A stretch of DNA of 64,000 nucleotides. Origin: Diospyros lotus. Taxonomy: Eukaryota > Streptophyta > Magnoliopsida > Ericales > Ebenaceae. This document shows positions 42,633-56,089 of this stretch, in pieces. Each line of letters begins with the position of its first letter. The stretch's first letter is position 1. A program made the position numbers and the translations under genes. The stretch spans positions 5,138,393 through 5,202,392 of the forward strand of contig NC_068352.1 of NCBI RefSeq assembly GCF_014633365.1, in the 5' to 3' direction. The notes beneath the pieces were generated by a model. It had not been told where the DNA came from, did not search any database, and saw nothing but the letters and a program-made list of their open reading frames with translations.

Positions 42633-44957
42633 TGTAACAGCCCACCTCTTCAGGGCGTGTTATGCCTTAGGAAATTTGGTCTCTTTTTTTTTTTTTATAT
42701 CCGAAATTCCCTAAGACCTTATCTAATGCTAGACGAGATGTTTACACTAGAAAATAAATACAAAGCGGAAGCTAAATCGAACCTGCTCATGGCAATACAT
42801 ACATGAATATTTGGACATAATATTTATTACAAAGTTATTACATAAGCTTCTGAAAATAAAACAATTGTACAAAATTCTTAAACTACTCACATTACATCAT
42901 AACATGGCACATTTCCTCATCTCGCATCACTACACATCTCCAACCTCAGTATCATCACTGCAAGTCCCGACTGGAACGTTGAATGTTCCAGGTGCGAACC
43001 CGAGTTAGATGATAAACCATCTAAATAAGGGTACATAATGCTATGTCATGTGTGTATGCAATGTCTTACCTTGTAGGTGTCAACTGCACCCTCAGGCTAC
43101 CTACCATTTTAGCGGCCACCTCTATCAAAGCCGGGGTGTATGGGTGCACCCTTGGTAAGGCAATGGTGTCAATTCGTACTCCCTACGGCCTTATATGCGG
43201 GTGATCAATGACATCGACATGTATTTATGCATTCCATAATCATATCATAGATGCAGTCTACGTGTTGGGTACATATCATAGCATGTCAATATGATGTAAG
43301 CATTCTCGAAGGTAAACATTTATAACCGTACTAGATTCGAAACAGTACACTTACAACTAAGTTGCCTCGAAAGACGTGTCGGCCTAAAAAATCGTGCCGA
43401 GCGGCCATTTCTCAATCTTCTTGCCCTCAAGGGCTCCTAAAACATCAATATATATTTTTTTTAGAATATCATTTCACTGTTTTTCCATAATTTCTAAAAT
43501 TTTTCTTTATTTCTAAGCCTTATTTCTCCAAAAATTGCATAAACATTATCTAGACTTTCATAAAGTCTAATTTCTCTCTACTAAAATTCTTTAAATAATA
43601 TTTCTGAAATTCTGGAATTTTCTTGAAATTTTCCAACTTAAATTCCTATTTTTCCCTTATTTCCATAATAACCAAATTCCCTAAATAAATAATTATTACA
43701 TAATAATTATTTAAAATTTCATATTATTTGATTTCCCTTCACTAATATTTCTTAAATAATACTTCTAACATTCTGAAATTTTCTAAATTAAAATTCTATT
43801 TTTTCTTTATTTCCATAATAGAAAAACTATTTAAATAATTAATAAAATTAGCATTTTTCAGAAATTTTTTCACAAAATAAGACATAAACAATATTCCAAA
43901 CTTAAATAAAATTTTTGCAAAATTTTATTTTTTTTATTTTTTATTTTTTCTTTTATTTCTTTTCTTTTCTTTTTTATTTCTTTTCTTATTTTTTGGCGGG
44001 CGCGTGGCTGCACACGCCCATCTTCTTCATCTTCTCCGGTGGCTGAACTCGCCGCCGGTGATGCTGCTGCCCCCAAAAGCTTCAAAAGAAGCTTCTAATC
44101 CCCCATATCCGACCTCCCGAACACAATAAAAACCTTAAATTTGCGAAAAAATGAAACAAAATACCTTAAATATGCGATTGAAGGCGCGGCTCCAGCGAGA
44201 CGCGATTTTCCAGCGAAGCTTCGATTCGCCTCTTCCTCTGCTCCGTTGGCCACCAAACTTAGCAGAAACGTTGCCCATGAAGCAAGGACTAAAACCCTAC
44301 TCTTAAATCTCTCAAACACTCCCCTAATCGACTGATCTATGAAGAAAACTTTCGGATGAATGGGGCTGTCCAAATGCGGCTATTTATAGCCGAAACCCCG
44401 CCGCGAGTGTCCCATCGAGGCACCCATGTGCCCTAGAGATCATTTCCGACGACCATACCTCATTTAATACCCTCCTTCTCCCTGCTTGCCGATTGCAGGC
44501 TCGACCATGCTTGGCCGTGCGCCTGCCCAGATTTTCGGTGATTTTTTTTTATACAGATATATATATACATACACCTTTATATCATACATATATACATACG
44601 TACATATACCTATACTTTTATACCTCTTTTCTTACATATACATATAACAGTAATATATATACTATATAATTTCTGATATACATATATTTTATTTCAATTA
44701 TTTTTAAGCTATATACTTATGCAATGTATTTAACTATCATAAAATGCATACTATAATTTGATATAACTAATTTTATATAAATATACCTTGTCCATAACTA
44801 CCATAATTCCAATAATTCCCAAAATCCTATTTTAATACAAGATTATTATATACATAAACACTATTTGTACAATTTCATAAATTTACCTTAAAAGTTCTAA
44901 TAATTCTTTAAGGTCTTAAAATACAAAATTTCGATTTTGATAACTAAGGGTATTACA
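42633..44957 (-). mobile_element. Gypsy-like solo LTR A2 (2325 bp) inside copia RNase H
   Basis: Plus-strand ends TGTAACAGCCC and GGTATTACA with an exact ACCCT duplication on both sides (42628-42632 and 44958-44962). Removing it restores the copia RNase H frame (WDALVRV then LKYLKYMF). In minus orientation a TATA box (gctataaata) sits at 44381-44390. It is the same family as solo LTR A1: equal length, related ends, and a shared 'accaagggtgcacccat' block. No internal region remains, so it is a product of LTR-LTR recombination. Confidence 0.95.
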
Positions 44958-46060
44958 ACCCTGACAAGGGCATCCCAATGGTCACATCCAGGATTGCTCG
45001 TGTATCTCGCTAACTTGCCTACTGAGTAGGCAATATCGGGTCTTATGCAGTTCATTATATACATCAAACTTCCAATGACCCTAGCATATTCCAAATGAGA
45101 TACACCTTCACCATTATTCTTCTTTAATTTAGAATTTGGATCAAACGGAGTAACCACGAGCTTACTCTCACAATGACCAAATTTTCTCAACACACACACT
45201 CATGATTTATGATTTTAACATAAACACATTTATTACACTCATTTATTTTGAACCCATTTGCTAGCATATTGTGATCAAATTTCTCATGTCACTGCTTTGG
45301 TGCTTCTTTCAAACCATAAAAAGACTTTATAAGCTTGCACACTTTCTTTTCATGTCACTTTACGACAAACCCTTCGGACTGTTCCATATAAACTTTTTCC
45401 TCTAAATCTCCATTCAAGAATGTAGTCTTTACATCCATTTGGTGAATTTCCAAATTGTGTAATGCTGCAATTGCAATTAACATCCTTATAAATGTGATTC
45501 TCGTCACTGGAGAATAGGTATCAAAGAAGTCTTGCCCTTATTTTTTACGATAGTCTTTAACTACTAAACGACCTTTGTATTTATTAATAGTACCGTCAAG
45601 TTTTAATTTCTTTTTAAATATCCATTTGCATCCAATGGGCTTACTTCCAAGAGGTAAGTTGACTAATACCCACGTTTAATTTCACATAATGGACTCCATT
45701 TCACTATTGATAGCTTCCTTCCAATATGGAGTCTCAGAATATGCCATAGCCTCATTAAAAGTTTGAGGCTTATCTTCTACCATGTAAGTTAGAAAATCTA
45801 GTCCAAAGAAAGTAGCCTTCTTAGCTCTTTTGTTCCTTCTAGGTTCAACCTCAGTTTCTTGACCAACTTGATCTTTAGAAGAGCTCACATAATACTTTTT
45901 CTTGGAACCACTGTCATTATGTCTCTCTTTCTTGAAAGGGATTATGTTCTCAAAGAACTCAACTTCAATAGATTCCATTATGGTATTGTTGTTAATATTA
46001 GGAATTTTTGATTTTACCACTAGGAACTTATCGATTGCACTATGCAATGCATAGCCTATA
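44958..46060 (-). pseudogene. Old copia: reverse transcriptase and start of RNase H
   Basis: 46047-45682 carries the integrase-RT linker (NNTIMESIEVEFFENIIPF, RRNKRAKKATFFGLDFL) and the RT start (TFNEAMAYSETPYWKEAINS). 45660-45200 holds decayed RT blocks: IGCKWIFKKKLKLDGTINKY, EIHQMDVKTTFLNGDLEEKV and SFYGLKEAP. 45199-44958 continues with the C-terminal RT block [20 protein letters not shown]. The catalytic YVDD block is missing or unreadable. Several stops and frame changes. Confidence 0.88.
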
Positions 46061-46885
46061 AAGACACAATCTATCGTTTTTGGTCAAAGTTTGGTCTTTT
46101 TTGGCAAAGGAACTTAAACGTTAGCCAAACACCCCGACACTTTCAAGATTTTATACAAAGGTTGCTTCTAATTCCACATTTCGTAAGGAGACTTATCATT
46201 CTTTTTGTGTGAAATTCTATTTAATATTAAGTTTGTTATAAGCAAAGCTTCCCCCCACAAGTTATGGGGGCAAACTAGAACTATTGAGCATGCAATTAAC
46301 CATGACCTTCAAAGTTTGATTTTTTCATTTAACTACACCATTTTGTTGTAGTATATAGGTTGTTGTGGTTTGATGGATTATACCATAAATCTTACAAAAC
46401 TCAGAGAGAGATGATGATTCATATTCACCATCTCTATCTGATCTCAGCATCTTTACCTTCTTTCCAAGTTAATTTTCAACTTCTGCCTTATACGCCTTGA
46501 AGACATCTAAGGTCTATCTTTACTATGTAATAAATATACATAGCAATATTTGCTACAGTCATCTATAAATGTGATGAAGTATTTTTTTCCACCTCTAGTA
46601 GGAGTACTCTTCATGTTACATACATCACTGTGAATTAGATCAGCAGTTCATTGTTTCTTTCCACAGACGAACGACTTCCTTGTGAACTTTGACTTGACAC
46701 AAACTTCACATTTGTGCCCTCTTTCGATGCTAAAGTTAGGTAATAATCCTAAATTCACCATTCTTTGAAGAGAATGATAATTGACATACCCTAACCGAAA
46801 GTGTCATACATCACACAACTCAACAGTATAAATTGAAGGCTTTTTCTCTTATTCTTATTATTTTTGGGAACTTGGGCTAGTACAT
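46061..46885 (-). pseudogene. Old copia: decayed integrase region
   Basis: Only fragments are readable on the minus strand (for example KCEVCVKSKFTRKSF-like and HSDVCNMKSTPTRGGKKYFI-like patches in shifting frames). Position between protease and RT fits integrase. No open frame of useful length remains. Confidence 0.65.
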
Positions 46886-48082
46886 TTAGTTTAAACATGC
46901 CATCATGCAGATAACCATTTCCCATAAACATACCCTCTTAGTTAAAGTAAATTTATTTGACTCAAATACAACCTTGAACCCATTTTTATTCAGTAGGGTT
47001 CCAGACACTAAATTCTTCCATATTTCTGGCATATCGCACACATGATTGAGGATAAGTATCTTCCCAGATGTCCACTTTAGCAGGACCTTGCCTTTTCCTT
47101 CCATTAGAGAAGTTGAAGCATTCCCCATGTACAACTTCTCAGAGTTGTCAAACTTCTCATATGTTGTAAATTGAGCCTTATCCCCACAAATATGCCTCGT
47201 AGCCCTAGTGTCTATCCACCAACCCTTGGTGTTAGACACCATGCAGATATCTGTGACAACTACAATCAGGTCAACATCATCTTCCATCATATTAACTTGA
47301 CTAGGCCTGCTCTTGCTCTGATTATTGCCAGAGCTTTGTCCCTTCTTGTGACAGCAGTTAATAGCTCTATGACCCGTCTTGCCACACACCCAATAACTCC
47401 CTTGGATATGCTTGTTGATGGTCTTATTCTTGGGACCCATGTTCTCGTTCTTTTTCTTGCCCTGTTGCTTCTTGGGTTGAGGCTTTGAAACTTCAACCAC
47501 GTTACCCCTAGCTTCAAACTTGAGATGGACTTTATCTCCTTTTTTGTTGTTCTCTTCAATACGAAGTCTGATAGCCAAATCCTCCATGGATAGTTCTTTC
47601 CGCTTGTGCTTGAGATAGTTGAAGTCTTTCCACAAAGGTGGTAACTTCTCTATCACAGCGACAACCTGGAATGGCTTATTAATGACCAATCCCTCACTCA
47701 GCAATTTACTAAAAATGACTTGCAATTATTCCAACTGGTTGACCACCAACTTGGTATCAACCATCTTGTAGTCGAGGAACTTCCCCACTAATAACTTCTT
47801 GGTGCCCACATCTTTCAACTTGTACTTTTTTTCTAGTGTCTCCCCAAAGCTGCTTGGATGTTGGATAGGCCATGCAGTAGACATTGTATAGCGAGTTCGC
47901 CAGCCCACTCAATATGTAGTTTCAACAGAGGAAATCTGAATGCTGCCATGCCTTTTTTGCTACTTGAGTCTCTACCGTTACATCTTCTTCGTGAGTGATT
48001 GGACACCATTTCTTGAGGATATGGGTCAAATTAAGGGTGGTGAGATAAAATATCATCTTCTGTTGCCACCTCTTAAAATCCT
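46886..48082 (-). pseudogene. Old copia: gag (main part) and protease
   Basis: From 48082 down: FKRWQQKMIFYLTTLNL (gag core, starting at the LTR B break), LWGDTRKKV-like block, KLLVGKFLDYKMVDTKLVVN, then after an in-frame stop QVIFSKLLSEGLVINKPFQV. Next EKLPPLWKDFNYLKHKRKEL, a zinc knuckle whose first Cys is Tyr (YWVCGKTGHRAINC), and a protease site with the Gly of the DTG triad replaced by Arg (WWIDTRATRHIC). Inactive. Confidence 0.9.
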
Positions 48083-50538
48083 TGTAACAACCCGCTCCTA
48101 CCTACGGGTGTCACCAGTGAATAATCGATCGGATTACTCACACGACCAACTAACAACTAAGGGGCTGGACTATGTTTCAAGGGAAAACGCCTTAGATGGG
48201 CACTAGGTTTCGTCATTCCCTTCGCTTCACTCAAGGAATCGGTCCTAAACACAGACAAGAAACATAGCGGAACGGGACTCGAAACCCGAGTGAGCTTCAC
48301 CTTTCTCCAGCTCGTCTCACAACAAGCCAAATGTGACCTAGGCATAAAGTTAGCATAACAAATATTTCGCTGAGTATTAGGGGTTTATGGGAACATACCT
48401 TTTGATCCTTTACCTGATCCGAGGCGAGGCTCCATCAACTAAAACTGTATATAATAAATAATCTCACCATCATCTATCACACTGTGATGGTTACAACAAC
48501 TAAATACATCTAACGCTCAACAACACATACATTCACACACAATAATATATATATACATCATAAATGCATAACATCCAACCTGGGCAACACCTTTAGTCGC
48601 CACAATAGCCTCCCGGCACTATCCCTACTTGCATCTAGACTTACATCATCTATAACATGAGGTAACCTCATGAGTCATAAAGACTCAATAAGGGTGCAAT
48701 GCATAAGTAAATGAAATATGCGAGAGCATTTAATGCAAAAATGTCATTCAAAATGGGTAGTCTTCAATGCCCTCATAACCTCCATAGGTTAAGGCATTAA
48801 CCAACCACAACACTAGTCCTCCATATGGCCATAGGTACACTAGAACTCATATCATGCAAGTGTTAACCATTACATGCAATTCATAAGAAAAACATTTACA
48901 AATGTATGCAAAACCACCACCCTTGGGGTCATCCCTTACCTGGCTCGAAGCCTTCCCTCTGTCTCAGCATGAACTCCAGCCTGAACCTCGAACTCTTCTA
49001 AGACCATCGCCTCCTCGGTAGAACCTAAATACCATCACACAAAGACCCCGCAATATCAGGAATTAAACCAAGGCCTTCACTTTTGCCGTACACCGTAAAA
49101 CCAGCCGACAACAACTATCAATCAACCCTAACCGGGGGTTTAATCCAACCAATAATTATTCTATATTATCTCGCTCAATGCAAATAACTCAAGAAGAAAT
49201 AATTTATTTATCCTGACCAATTTGGGGGAGAAAATCGGTCAAACGCACACACCGGTGTTACCTTCTTGACTGCCACTTCGCGCCTAAATTTCCATTTTCA
49301 AGCTTCTAGCACGCTCCTCGAGCCCTAAATTAATTTTCAGAATTTTTCTAGAATTTTCTAGCATTTTTCCCTCTTTTCTCCCTTTTTTTTTTTCCAAATT
49401 TTCTTTTATTTTATTTTCTTCTTCTTATTTTTTCTTTCTTTTTCTTCCATTCTTCTTTTTCTTCTTCCTTCTTCCGCGCACGTCTCCTTCTTCCTCGTGC
49501 GCCCGCTTGCTCACGCAACAGCCACCTGCCACCTAGATTCACCGGCTGCCATCACTCGCCTACAGCCACCACTAACCTGCTCCGCTTCCACCACTGCTGG
49601 TAGCTCTCGCGCACGCACCCTTAGCTGCAACAGCCATTGTCGCCCCTGACCTCAGTTGTGGCTCATTGCAACCATCGCCGACCGCTTCCCTTGTGCCACC
49701 GCGTGCTGCTACTACTCCGCTGGCTTCGGCCACCTCGCTGCTGCTGCGATTCATCATCGGCCATGGCCGATCATCCCTCCCTCTCACATTGCTCTCTCTC
49801 TCTCTCCCTCGGCCCAACTCTCTCTCGCGCGATCTCACTTCTCCCTCTCTGCTCTAGCACTCAGCCATTGCTCTCTCATGAGCTCTCTGCATTTTGAATT
49901 CCAAAAACAAAACACTTAGGAAGCTTCGCTCACGCGCATATATATATATATAAATATATATACATAATTTATATATTTATCTCCCAATTTTCTCTATTTT
50001 TCCACTTAGGAATTTTATAATTTCACTTAGGGATTTTGACAATAGCACTTAGACCTTCCAAGCCTTAATTAATCATCATCAAGCCACTCCCAAACTCGAT
50101 TTCTTTGAAATTAATATCCAGCTTTTATTCAGAAATATCGATTTTGTCTCTGCACCTGCACAGGACCTTTATTCCACCCGAAAATACTTTAGAGTTTCCT
50201 CACTCGCAAAATCGAACCACCCCTAGGGTCCCCTCATCTTCCTGGAGGTCCTCTACTACCATTTGATATTGTCACTCATTCGGGCTTATACAGAATTTAT
50301 TCTGAAAATTATTCCCGGTCAAACTGCTTCCAGTATCATTAGTCTCACCTCGAGATGCTCACCAGTCTCATGCCCTCTTCTATGGACATCCAAGTCCCAG
50401 GGCATTTTCTGCCGTCGATTTGGCAATTTATTAATTAATTTTTCAAAATCGACTTTCGGACTTACCGGACCACCCAAGGTCCTTTCAAAATAACTAGAAA
50501 TTATTCTTTTCCAACACCATGTAATACGGGGTATTACA
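48083..50538 (-). mobile_element. Gypsy-like solo LTR B (2456 bp) inside copia gag
   Basis: Plus-strand ends TGTAACAACCC and GGGGTATTACA, with the exact duplication ATCCT (48078-48082 and 50539-50543). Removal rejoins gag at the ...ED-FKRW junction. A GC-rich patch (about 49480-49880) gives long but domain-free open frames on both strands. (TA)n lies at about 49938-49955. Terminal bases are like those of A2 but the interior looks different, so it is probably a related but distinct gypsy family. No internal region remains. Confidence 0.93.
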
Positions 50539-50543
50539 ATCCT

Positions 50544-50746
50544 CATCGTTAAATTACTATGGCTTCTCGACATGTGGTGTCGGCTTGGTGACAGCCAGTC
50601 TTACAGTGGTGGTTGTGACAACGACAATAGTCGAAATAAGGGCCAAGGCACCGGTAGTAGTAGATGCCGACGCGACGGCGACAGTGACATTGGCTGGAGT
50701 GGAAGCCATATTAATCATAAAATTTTTCCCTTTTTTATCTTTAGAT
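50544..50746 (-). pseudogene. Old copia: gag start
   Basis: ATG at 50709 begins MASTPANVTVAVASASTTTG and continues to HVEKP, then an in-frame TAG, shortly before the LTR B break. The leader between LTR and ATG is only 37 bp, and no recognisable initiator-Met primer site is present. Confidence 0.85.
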
Positions 50747-51588
50747 TGTTGAAACAATAATGCAATCTTGTCTACCAATTGCAATAAATATAGCAACAAC
50801 TCAAACAATGAACAACAACAATACCACAATTATAACTATAGGCAAACACAACAACAAGAAATTAGAGTTGCAAACCCAGATTCCTAGCGAGGCTGGCAGA
50901 TTGCTGTTTCGAAGGAAACACCTCCGGAAAAGGAAAAATCAGCAAGAGGCAAAGGGGAATTGAAGATCAAGGCATGCTGGGAAGTGTTGTCCTGAAGGCA
51001 GAAATGCCTTGCTTCGGTCATTGGCAGGTTCCAGCGACTGTCAAACTAGGATACAACGATCTATTTCGGCGAACGGCGAGCCCGAATGACCGGATCTGAC
51101 AAAACTCTAGAATAAACTTGCTCTCCGTGACTAAAAGAACTCCGGGGAAAATGAACAAAAGAGAAGACTCTGAAATGGGCAATGAAACCAGCAAGGCTCA
51201 ACCAGCCTTTTATAGCTGAGTCGAAGGCACTGAGCAACCGTTGCACTCAAGGCAACATTGATTGCCAAAGTAAATGCCCAATGGTTGAAGCAGCCAAAGC
51301 GATAGAAGATTGACCGATGCTAGAAGGAAGAAAGAGAAAAGAAATAAAAAATAATAATTGTTTTATATAAAAATATATACATAAATTGACATTTGACTCG
51401 CCCGTCTGAACAGACGGCAACGACGATGGCACGCGAGTGCCCAAGGGTTCGCCCCATCACAAAATCTAAGTGTCCCTTAAGGCCCAAACCTAAGTGAGAT
51501 AGAGAAGAATAAATACCTACTCCCATCTCTTTACACAACCAATATGGAAAACACGTTCACAATCACACTTACACACAAACCTACAACA
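50747..51588 (-). repeat. 5' LTR of the old copia element
   Basis: 842 bp. Sense start TGTTGTAGG (51588), sense end GTTTCAACA (50747). Reverse-strand TATA box near 51205-51216, matching that of the 3' LTR. Confidence 0.95.
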
Positions 51589-51593
51589 AATAT

Positions 51594-52147
51594 TACATAA
51601 AATGTCACTTTTCAGCATTCAAATAGCATTTCTATATTTTGATAACTAAATTACACTTGTGTCTGAGTTATTTGGAAGATTTTCTCCACTTTAAAAATGT
51701 TTTTATAGATCTTTATAAGTATTTTCATTTGCTTAAATATTAACAAAGTTGTATGTCCAAGTTAGCATGGCACGTGTCTAAGATGCATGAAACCTTATTC
51801 GTAATCACATCACGCCACATAAAAAATAGCGTTCAGGATTCGAGTTCAAGAAAAATCATTCAATCAAGATATACCTAAAACTCAAAAACACTCAAAGTCA
51901 CACCATCACATTCCTAAAGCTTTAGATATAAAACGCCACATAACGATTAATATTTTTCTCGCTTGAATGCAACAATAATTTTATTTACTAAAAACGAAGT
52001 CATTAAGTCATTTAAACTGATCTTCAAAAAGAGAACAATCAAAGGGTATAAGATAATCTTCGTACAAATATTTCGATATTTAAATTAGACACTAAACTTC
52101 ACAAAAAATTTGAGTGTAGTATTGAAATCAATATTAGAGACATACTC
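51594..52147. repeat. Left part of an interspersed AT-rich repeat, interrupted by solo LTR C
   Basis: About 51940-52147 plus 57876-57930 matches, with many substitutions, about 63200-63480 (shared phrases such as 'caaatatttcgatatttaaattagacac', shortened here, and 'tgaaatcaatattagagacatac'). Both copies are in the same orientation. No coding sequence. Confidence 0.6.
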
Positions 52148-53269
52148 TGTAAGGGCCCTCTCTCAAATATTCCCGCTAGCATAGGATATTCGAAAGGAGA
52201 TCATCACAGATATGATATAACACAAACCATAATAAAACAAACAACTCAATTTATTACTAGTAGTGGAAACTAAATTAAGATTCAATTACACTTCCAATAT
52301 CTCAAGAGTTCGGGCTCAACGACCATACAAAATAGATAAGAGACTCTAATATTAACTAACAAAATAAGAGTCATTTCATCTCAAGTCTCACCAAAATGCT
52401 AAACAGGATCTTTAAGTTAGGACGCGTCCCCGTACACCACTATCCTTAGGCCTTAGTCCCACTGGACTCGCCCCCAATAATAGCTTTCCCTTTACTTGGA
52501 ATGGCAAAGAAGATCAAGTGAGCCACAAGGCTCAGCAAGTTCTAGGACAATAAACAATGATCATGAACCAAGAATAAGGTGACACCAAAAAGAGAGTAAT
52601 CCAGAACTCAACAATTTTATACAAGTTTCACAATTTAAGACTTGGTCAATTCCAAGTTAAATGTATCATACCACCATGTACCAGTATGTAAATGTGCATA
52701 TAAATTAATGTTAGTATCAAATCTCATAGACTCGCAAGCCATCAATTCACACATGCCCAAGTGCATCATGTAAATAGAAACTCACAAATAAATATGGAGC
52801 CAACCTGCCGGGCTATGGCCATCTCATCCCGTGTCAGGTGCTCTAGGGTACCTTTTCCTTCCGTGCAAAATAATAGGTGCGTAAAGATAAGTAATACGAA
52901 ACATCATAACATGAACATACTATGTACAAAACGTGTCATGCATTCATTTTCATGTAAACATTATGAAATTTTGTCTCACAACTGCTGCTATACTTTTATA
53001 TATTTTCTATCCATCTCACAATACTGGGTAGTTTCCCACTTACATCAATTATACACATGAGACATAATGATTTATCCAAGAATTTATTTAATAAATTTTC
53101 AAGAAGCTCATGAATATACAATTTATTTAAGTGAGCCCCAAGTATTTATATATATAAATATATATTTGATATATTATTTAATTATTTCATGGAATAACAA
53201 TTACAAAGGAATATTTACATCTTTATATACATAAATATAATTAATTGGGTAAGGATGAGTTGCACTCAA

Positions 53270-53990
53270 GTAAGGCAGGCGTTTAAAGGCTTGAATATAT
53301 AATATATATATATATATATATAAGTGGGTTTGTTTGCAACACAACATCCATGCCTTGAATATGTATATATTTATATATATATAAGTGGATGTAAATAGGT
53401 TTGTTTTGGGCACCCAGTGGCTTAGACGTATATATATATATATATGTATATATATATGTATATAAATGTAAATGGGAACAGGACATTGGCTTGGACATGT
53501 AAATGTACATATATATATATATATTGTAAATAGGTTGCTTGGAGCAGGGATTGGACGTGGATATATATATATATATATATTATATATGAATGTAAATTGG
53601 TTGCTTGGAGCAGGACGTTGGCTTGAACGTATCTGTAAACATAAATGTAAATGGGTTTATTTGGGGCAGGCATCCAGCAACTTGGGTGTGTATGTGTATA
53701 TATATATATATATATGTGCAAATGTGGGGGTAACTGAACAGAAATAGAGCATGGTGTATATGTATATATACATCTTGGGTGGTTCGAAAATGACAAAAGG
53801 GAGCTTCCGGATGTAACAGTGAGGGGGAGAGAGAGCTCCATTTGGATGGTTTTATTGATATATATATATAGAGAGAGAACTTCTAATGAGCAGCTACTCT
53901 GCTATGCACAGAAGTATATATGTATGAAGATGTAAATGGGTCTGCTGGGGACAAGGCATCCATGGCCAAACTGTGTAGGTATATATATAT
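53270..53990. repeat. (TA)n minisatellite with 60-75 bp spacer units
   Basis: Runs of TATATA alternate with a recurring spacer containing 'gtaaatgggttgcttgg', 'gcaggcatccagcaactt' or 'gacattggcttggacgta'. At least seven diverged units. The same units resume on the other side of the Helitron (56761-56850), showing the Helitron landed inside the array. Confidence 0.8.
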
Positions 53991-54003
53991 ACTAGGGAAT
54001 GCC

Positions 54004-54019
54004 CGTGCCTAAAGGCACG
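54004..54019 (-). other. Helitron 3'-terminal hairpin
   Basis: CGTGCC / GGCACG perfect six-base stem with a four-base loop, 8 bases from the terminal CTAG. Confidence 0.9.
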
Positions 54020-55229
54020 ACGTAAATAATATTAAGATTAAATTTTGAATAAAAATAAAAATAAAAGTTATTGTATAACGTTGTATAATAAAAAATAAAA
54101 AAATTAAATTAAAAAAAATGCTCTATAATCTAAAGAGAGAAACGCTCCAATCTCACTTCATTTGACAGAAACACTCAAATAAAAAGAGAAACGCTCATTA
54201 ATTAAAAATTTGACAGAAACGCCCATTAAGATTTGAAATGCTCATTTGACAGAAACGCTATATATATGCATTTCTGTTAATCTATATGGATTAAACATTA
54301 TCTGCAAATGGATTAAACATTAAGATCTTGCATTAAGAATTATGTGAAATAAATCTTTGCAGAAATGAGTGAAAAGAGGGAAACAGTTAAAAAATGAAGT
54401 GAAATGGGAAGTGGAGTGGAAATCAGTAGAAAAGAAATATTGCATTAAATATTAATGTAAATGGAGTTCATTTGAGATGAGAGCGTTTCTGTCAAATGGA
54501 TTAAACATTAAGATCTTGCATAAACATTAAACATTAGATTCCAAACGTAACTCGAATGAGCAGCAAGCACACAAAATATATTTGCAAACATTAGATTCCA
54601 AAACACACAAAATATATTTGCAAACACAAAATATAAAAAGGAAACATTATATTGCTTCTATGCATACATAAACATTAAACAAAGAACAACAAATAGAAAT
54701 GTATACATAGATTTGCAAACATTAGATTCCAAACTGAAAACATTAAACATTTGACAACTTCCTTCACAATCTAATAATGAGCAACAAACACACAAAATAT
54801 ATTTAAACAACGAACACCATCATTTCTGGCGTACATTACATACATACACAGAAATACATACACATATGTGGCGTTGGCAAGGGCGACAGGGACGGTGAGG
54901 CGAGCTGCACTGTGGCCGGGTGGCAGCGACGACAGATGTGAGCGACTGCAGGGGCGATGACACACGTGTACAAGAAATTAATAATTTTAAAATATCAAAT
55001 GTACAAAAAATACACTAAATTAAATACACATAATTAACACATACACTAAATGAAATACACTAAATCAAATGTACATAATGAATAATCAAATGCACATAAT
55101 TAACACATACACTAAATGAAATACACTAAATTAATAAACAAAACTAAATTAAATTAACATTAAATTAATTTACACTAAACTAAATTAAATTAACACTAAA
55201 TGAATTTACACTAAACTAAATTAACACAC

Positions 55230-55945
55230 TAAATTAACACACACACACACACACGTGTATATCTATATAATACACTAAATTAATACACTAACATTTTAAA
55301 ATATCAAATGTACACAAAACATAAAACACTATAAAAATTACACAAAATAATAGGATAGAAATAATGAAATGTACATAAATTAACACACATATTTGTTTAC
55401 ATAAACAAAACTAAATTAAATTAACACTAAATTAATTTACACTAAACTAACACTAAATTAAATTAAATTAACACTAAATGAATTTACACTAAACTAAATT
55501 AACACACATAATCAAATATACATTAACACACACACACGTGTAATACACTAAATTAAAACATAAAACAGTCAACTAAACTAAATAATAAACTAAATAAAAC
55601 AGTAAATCTATATAATACACTAAATTAATAATTTTAAAATATTAAATGTCCACAAAACATAAAACAGTAAATTAACACACACACACACGTGTATATCTAT
55701 ATAATACACTAAATTAAACATAAAACACTATAAAAAATACACAAAATAATAGGATAGAAATAATGAAATGTACATAAATTAACACACATATTTGTTTACA
55801 TAAACTAAACTAAAATAAATTAAATTAACACTAAATGAATTTACACTAAACTAAATTAACACACATAATCAAATATACATTAACATACACGTGTAATACA
55901 CTAAATTAAAACATAAAACAGTCAACTAAACTAAATAAACTAAAT
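55230..55945. repeat. Tandem duplication of about 435 bp inside the Helitron
   Basis: The block running from 'acacacacgtgtatatctat' through 'aataggatagaaataatg' to 'cagtcaactaaactaaat' occurs twice, first starting near 55245 and again near 55680, with small indels. Confidence 0.75.
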
Positions 55946-56089
55946 CTATATACAGAAAATAATCAAATACACACATAAACTAAACTAAATTAAATTAACA
56001 CTAAATTAAAATGAAGACCTAGAAGTGAACACCAAATACAGAAATCTATATATATATATATATATCTATATATATATATATATAGAAAG

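Larger units (their letters stand above)
36875..51588 (-). mobile_element. Old Ty1/copia element hosting three nested insertions
   Basis: On the minus strand the 5' LTR (51588-50747) and 3' LTR (41530-36875, split) bracket decayed gag, protease, integrase, RT and RNase H. The target duplication AATAT is exact (36870-36874 and 51589-51593). A polypurine 'ttggggat' precedes the 3' LTR. Removing the hAT transposon (36948-40743), solo LTR A2 (42633-44957) and solo LTR B (48083-50538) leaves about 6.1 kb, a normal copia length. The LTRs differ at many positions by eye, so the element is clearly older than the intronic copia. Confidence 0.95.

Noticed and set aside
49572..49919. Four overlapping ORFs in a GC-rich patch
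   Set aside because: Lie inside solo LTR B with no domain; GC-rich sequence simply lacks stop codons.
53201..53841. ORFs rich in Ile-Tyr repeats
   Set aside because: Translation of (TA)n runs, not protein coding.
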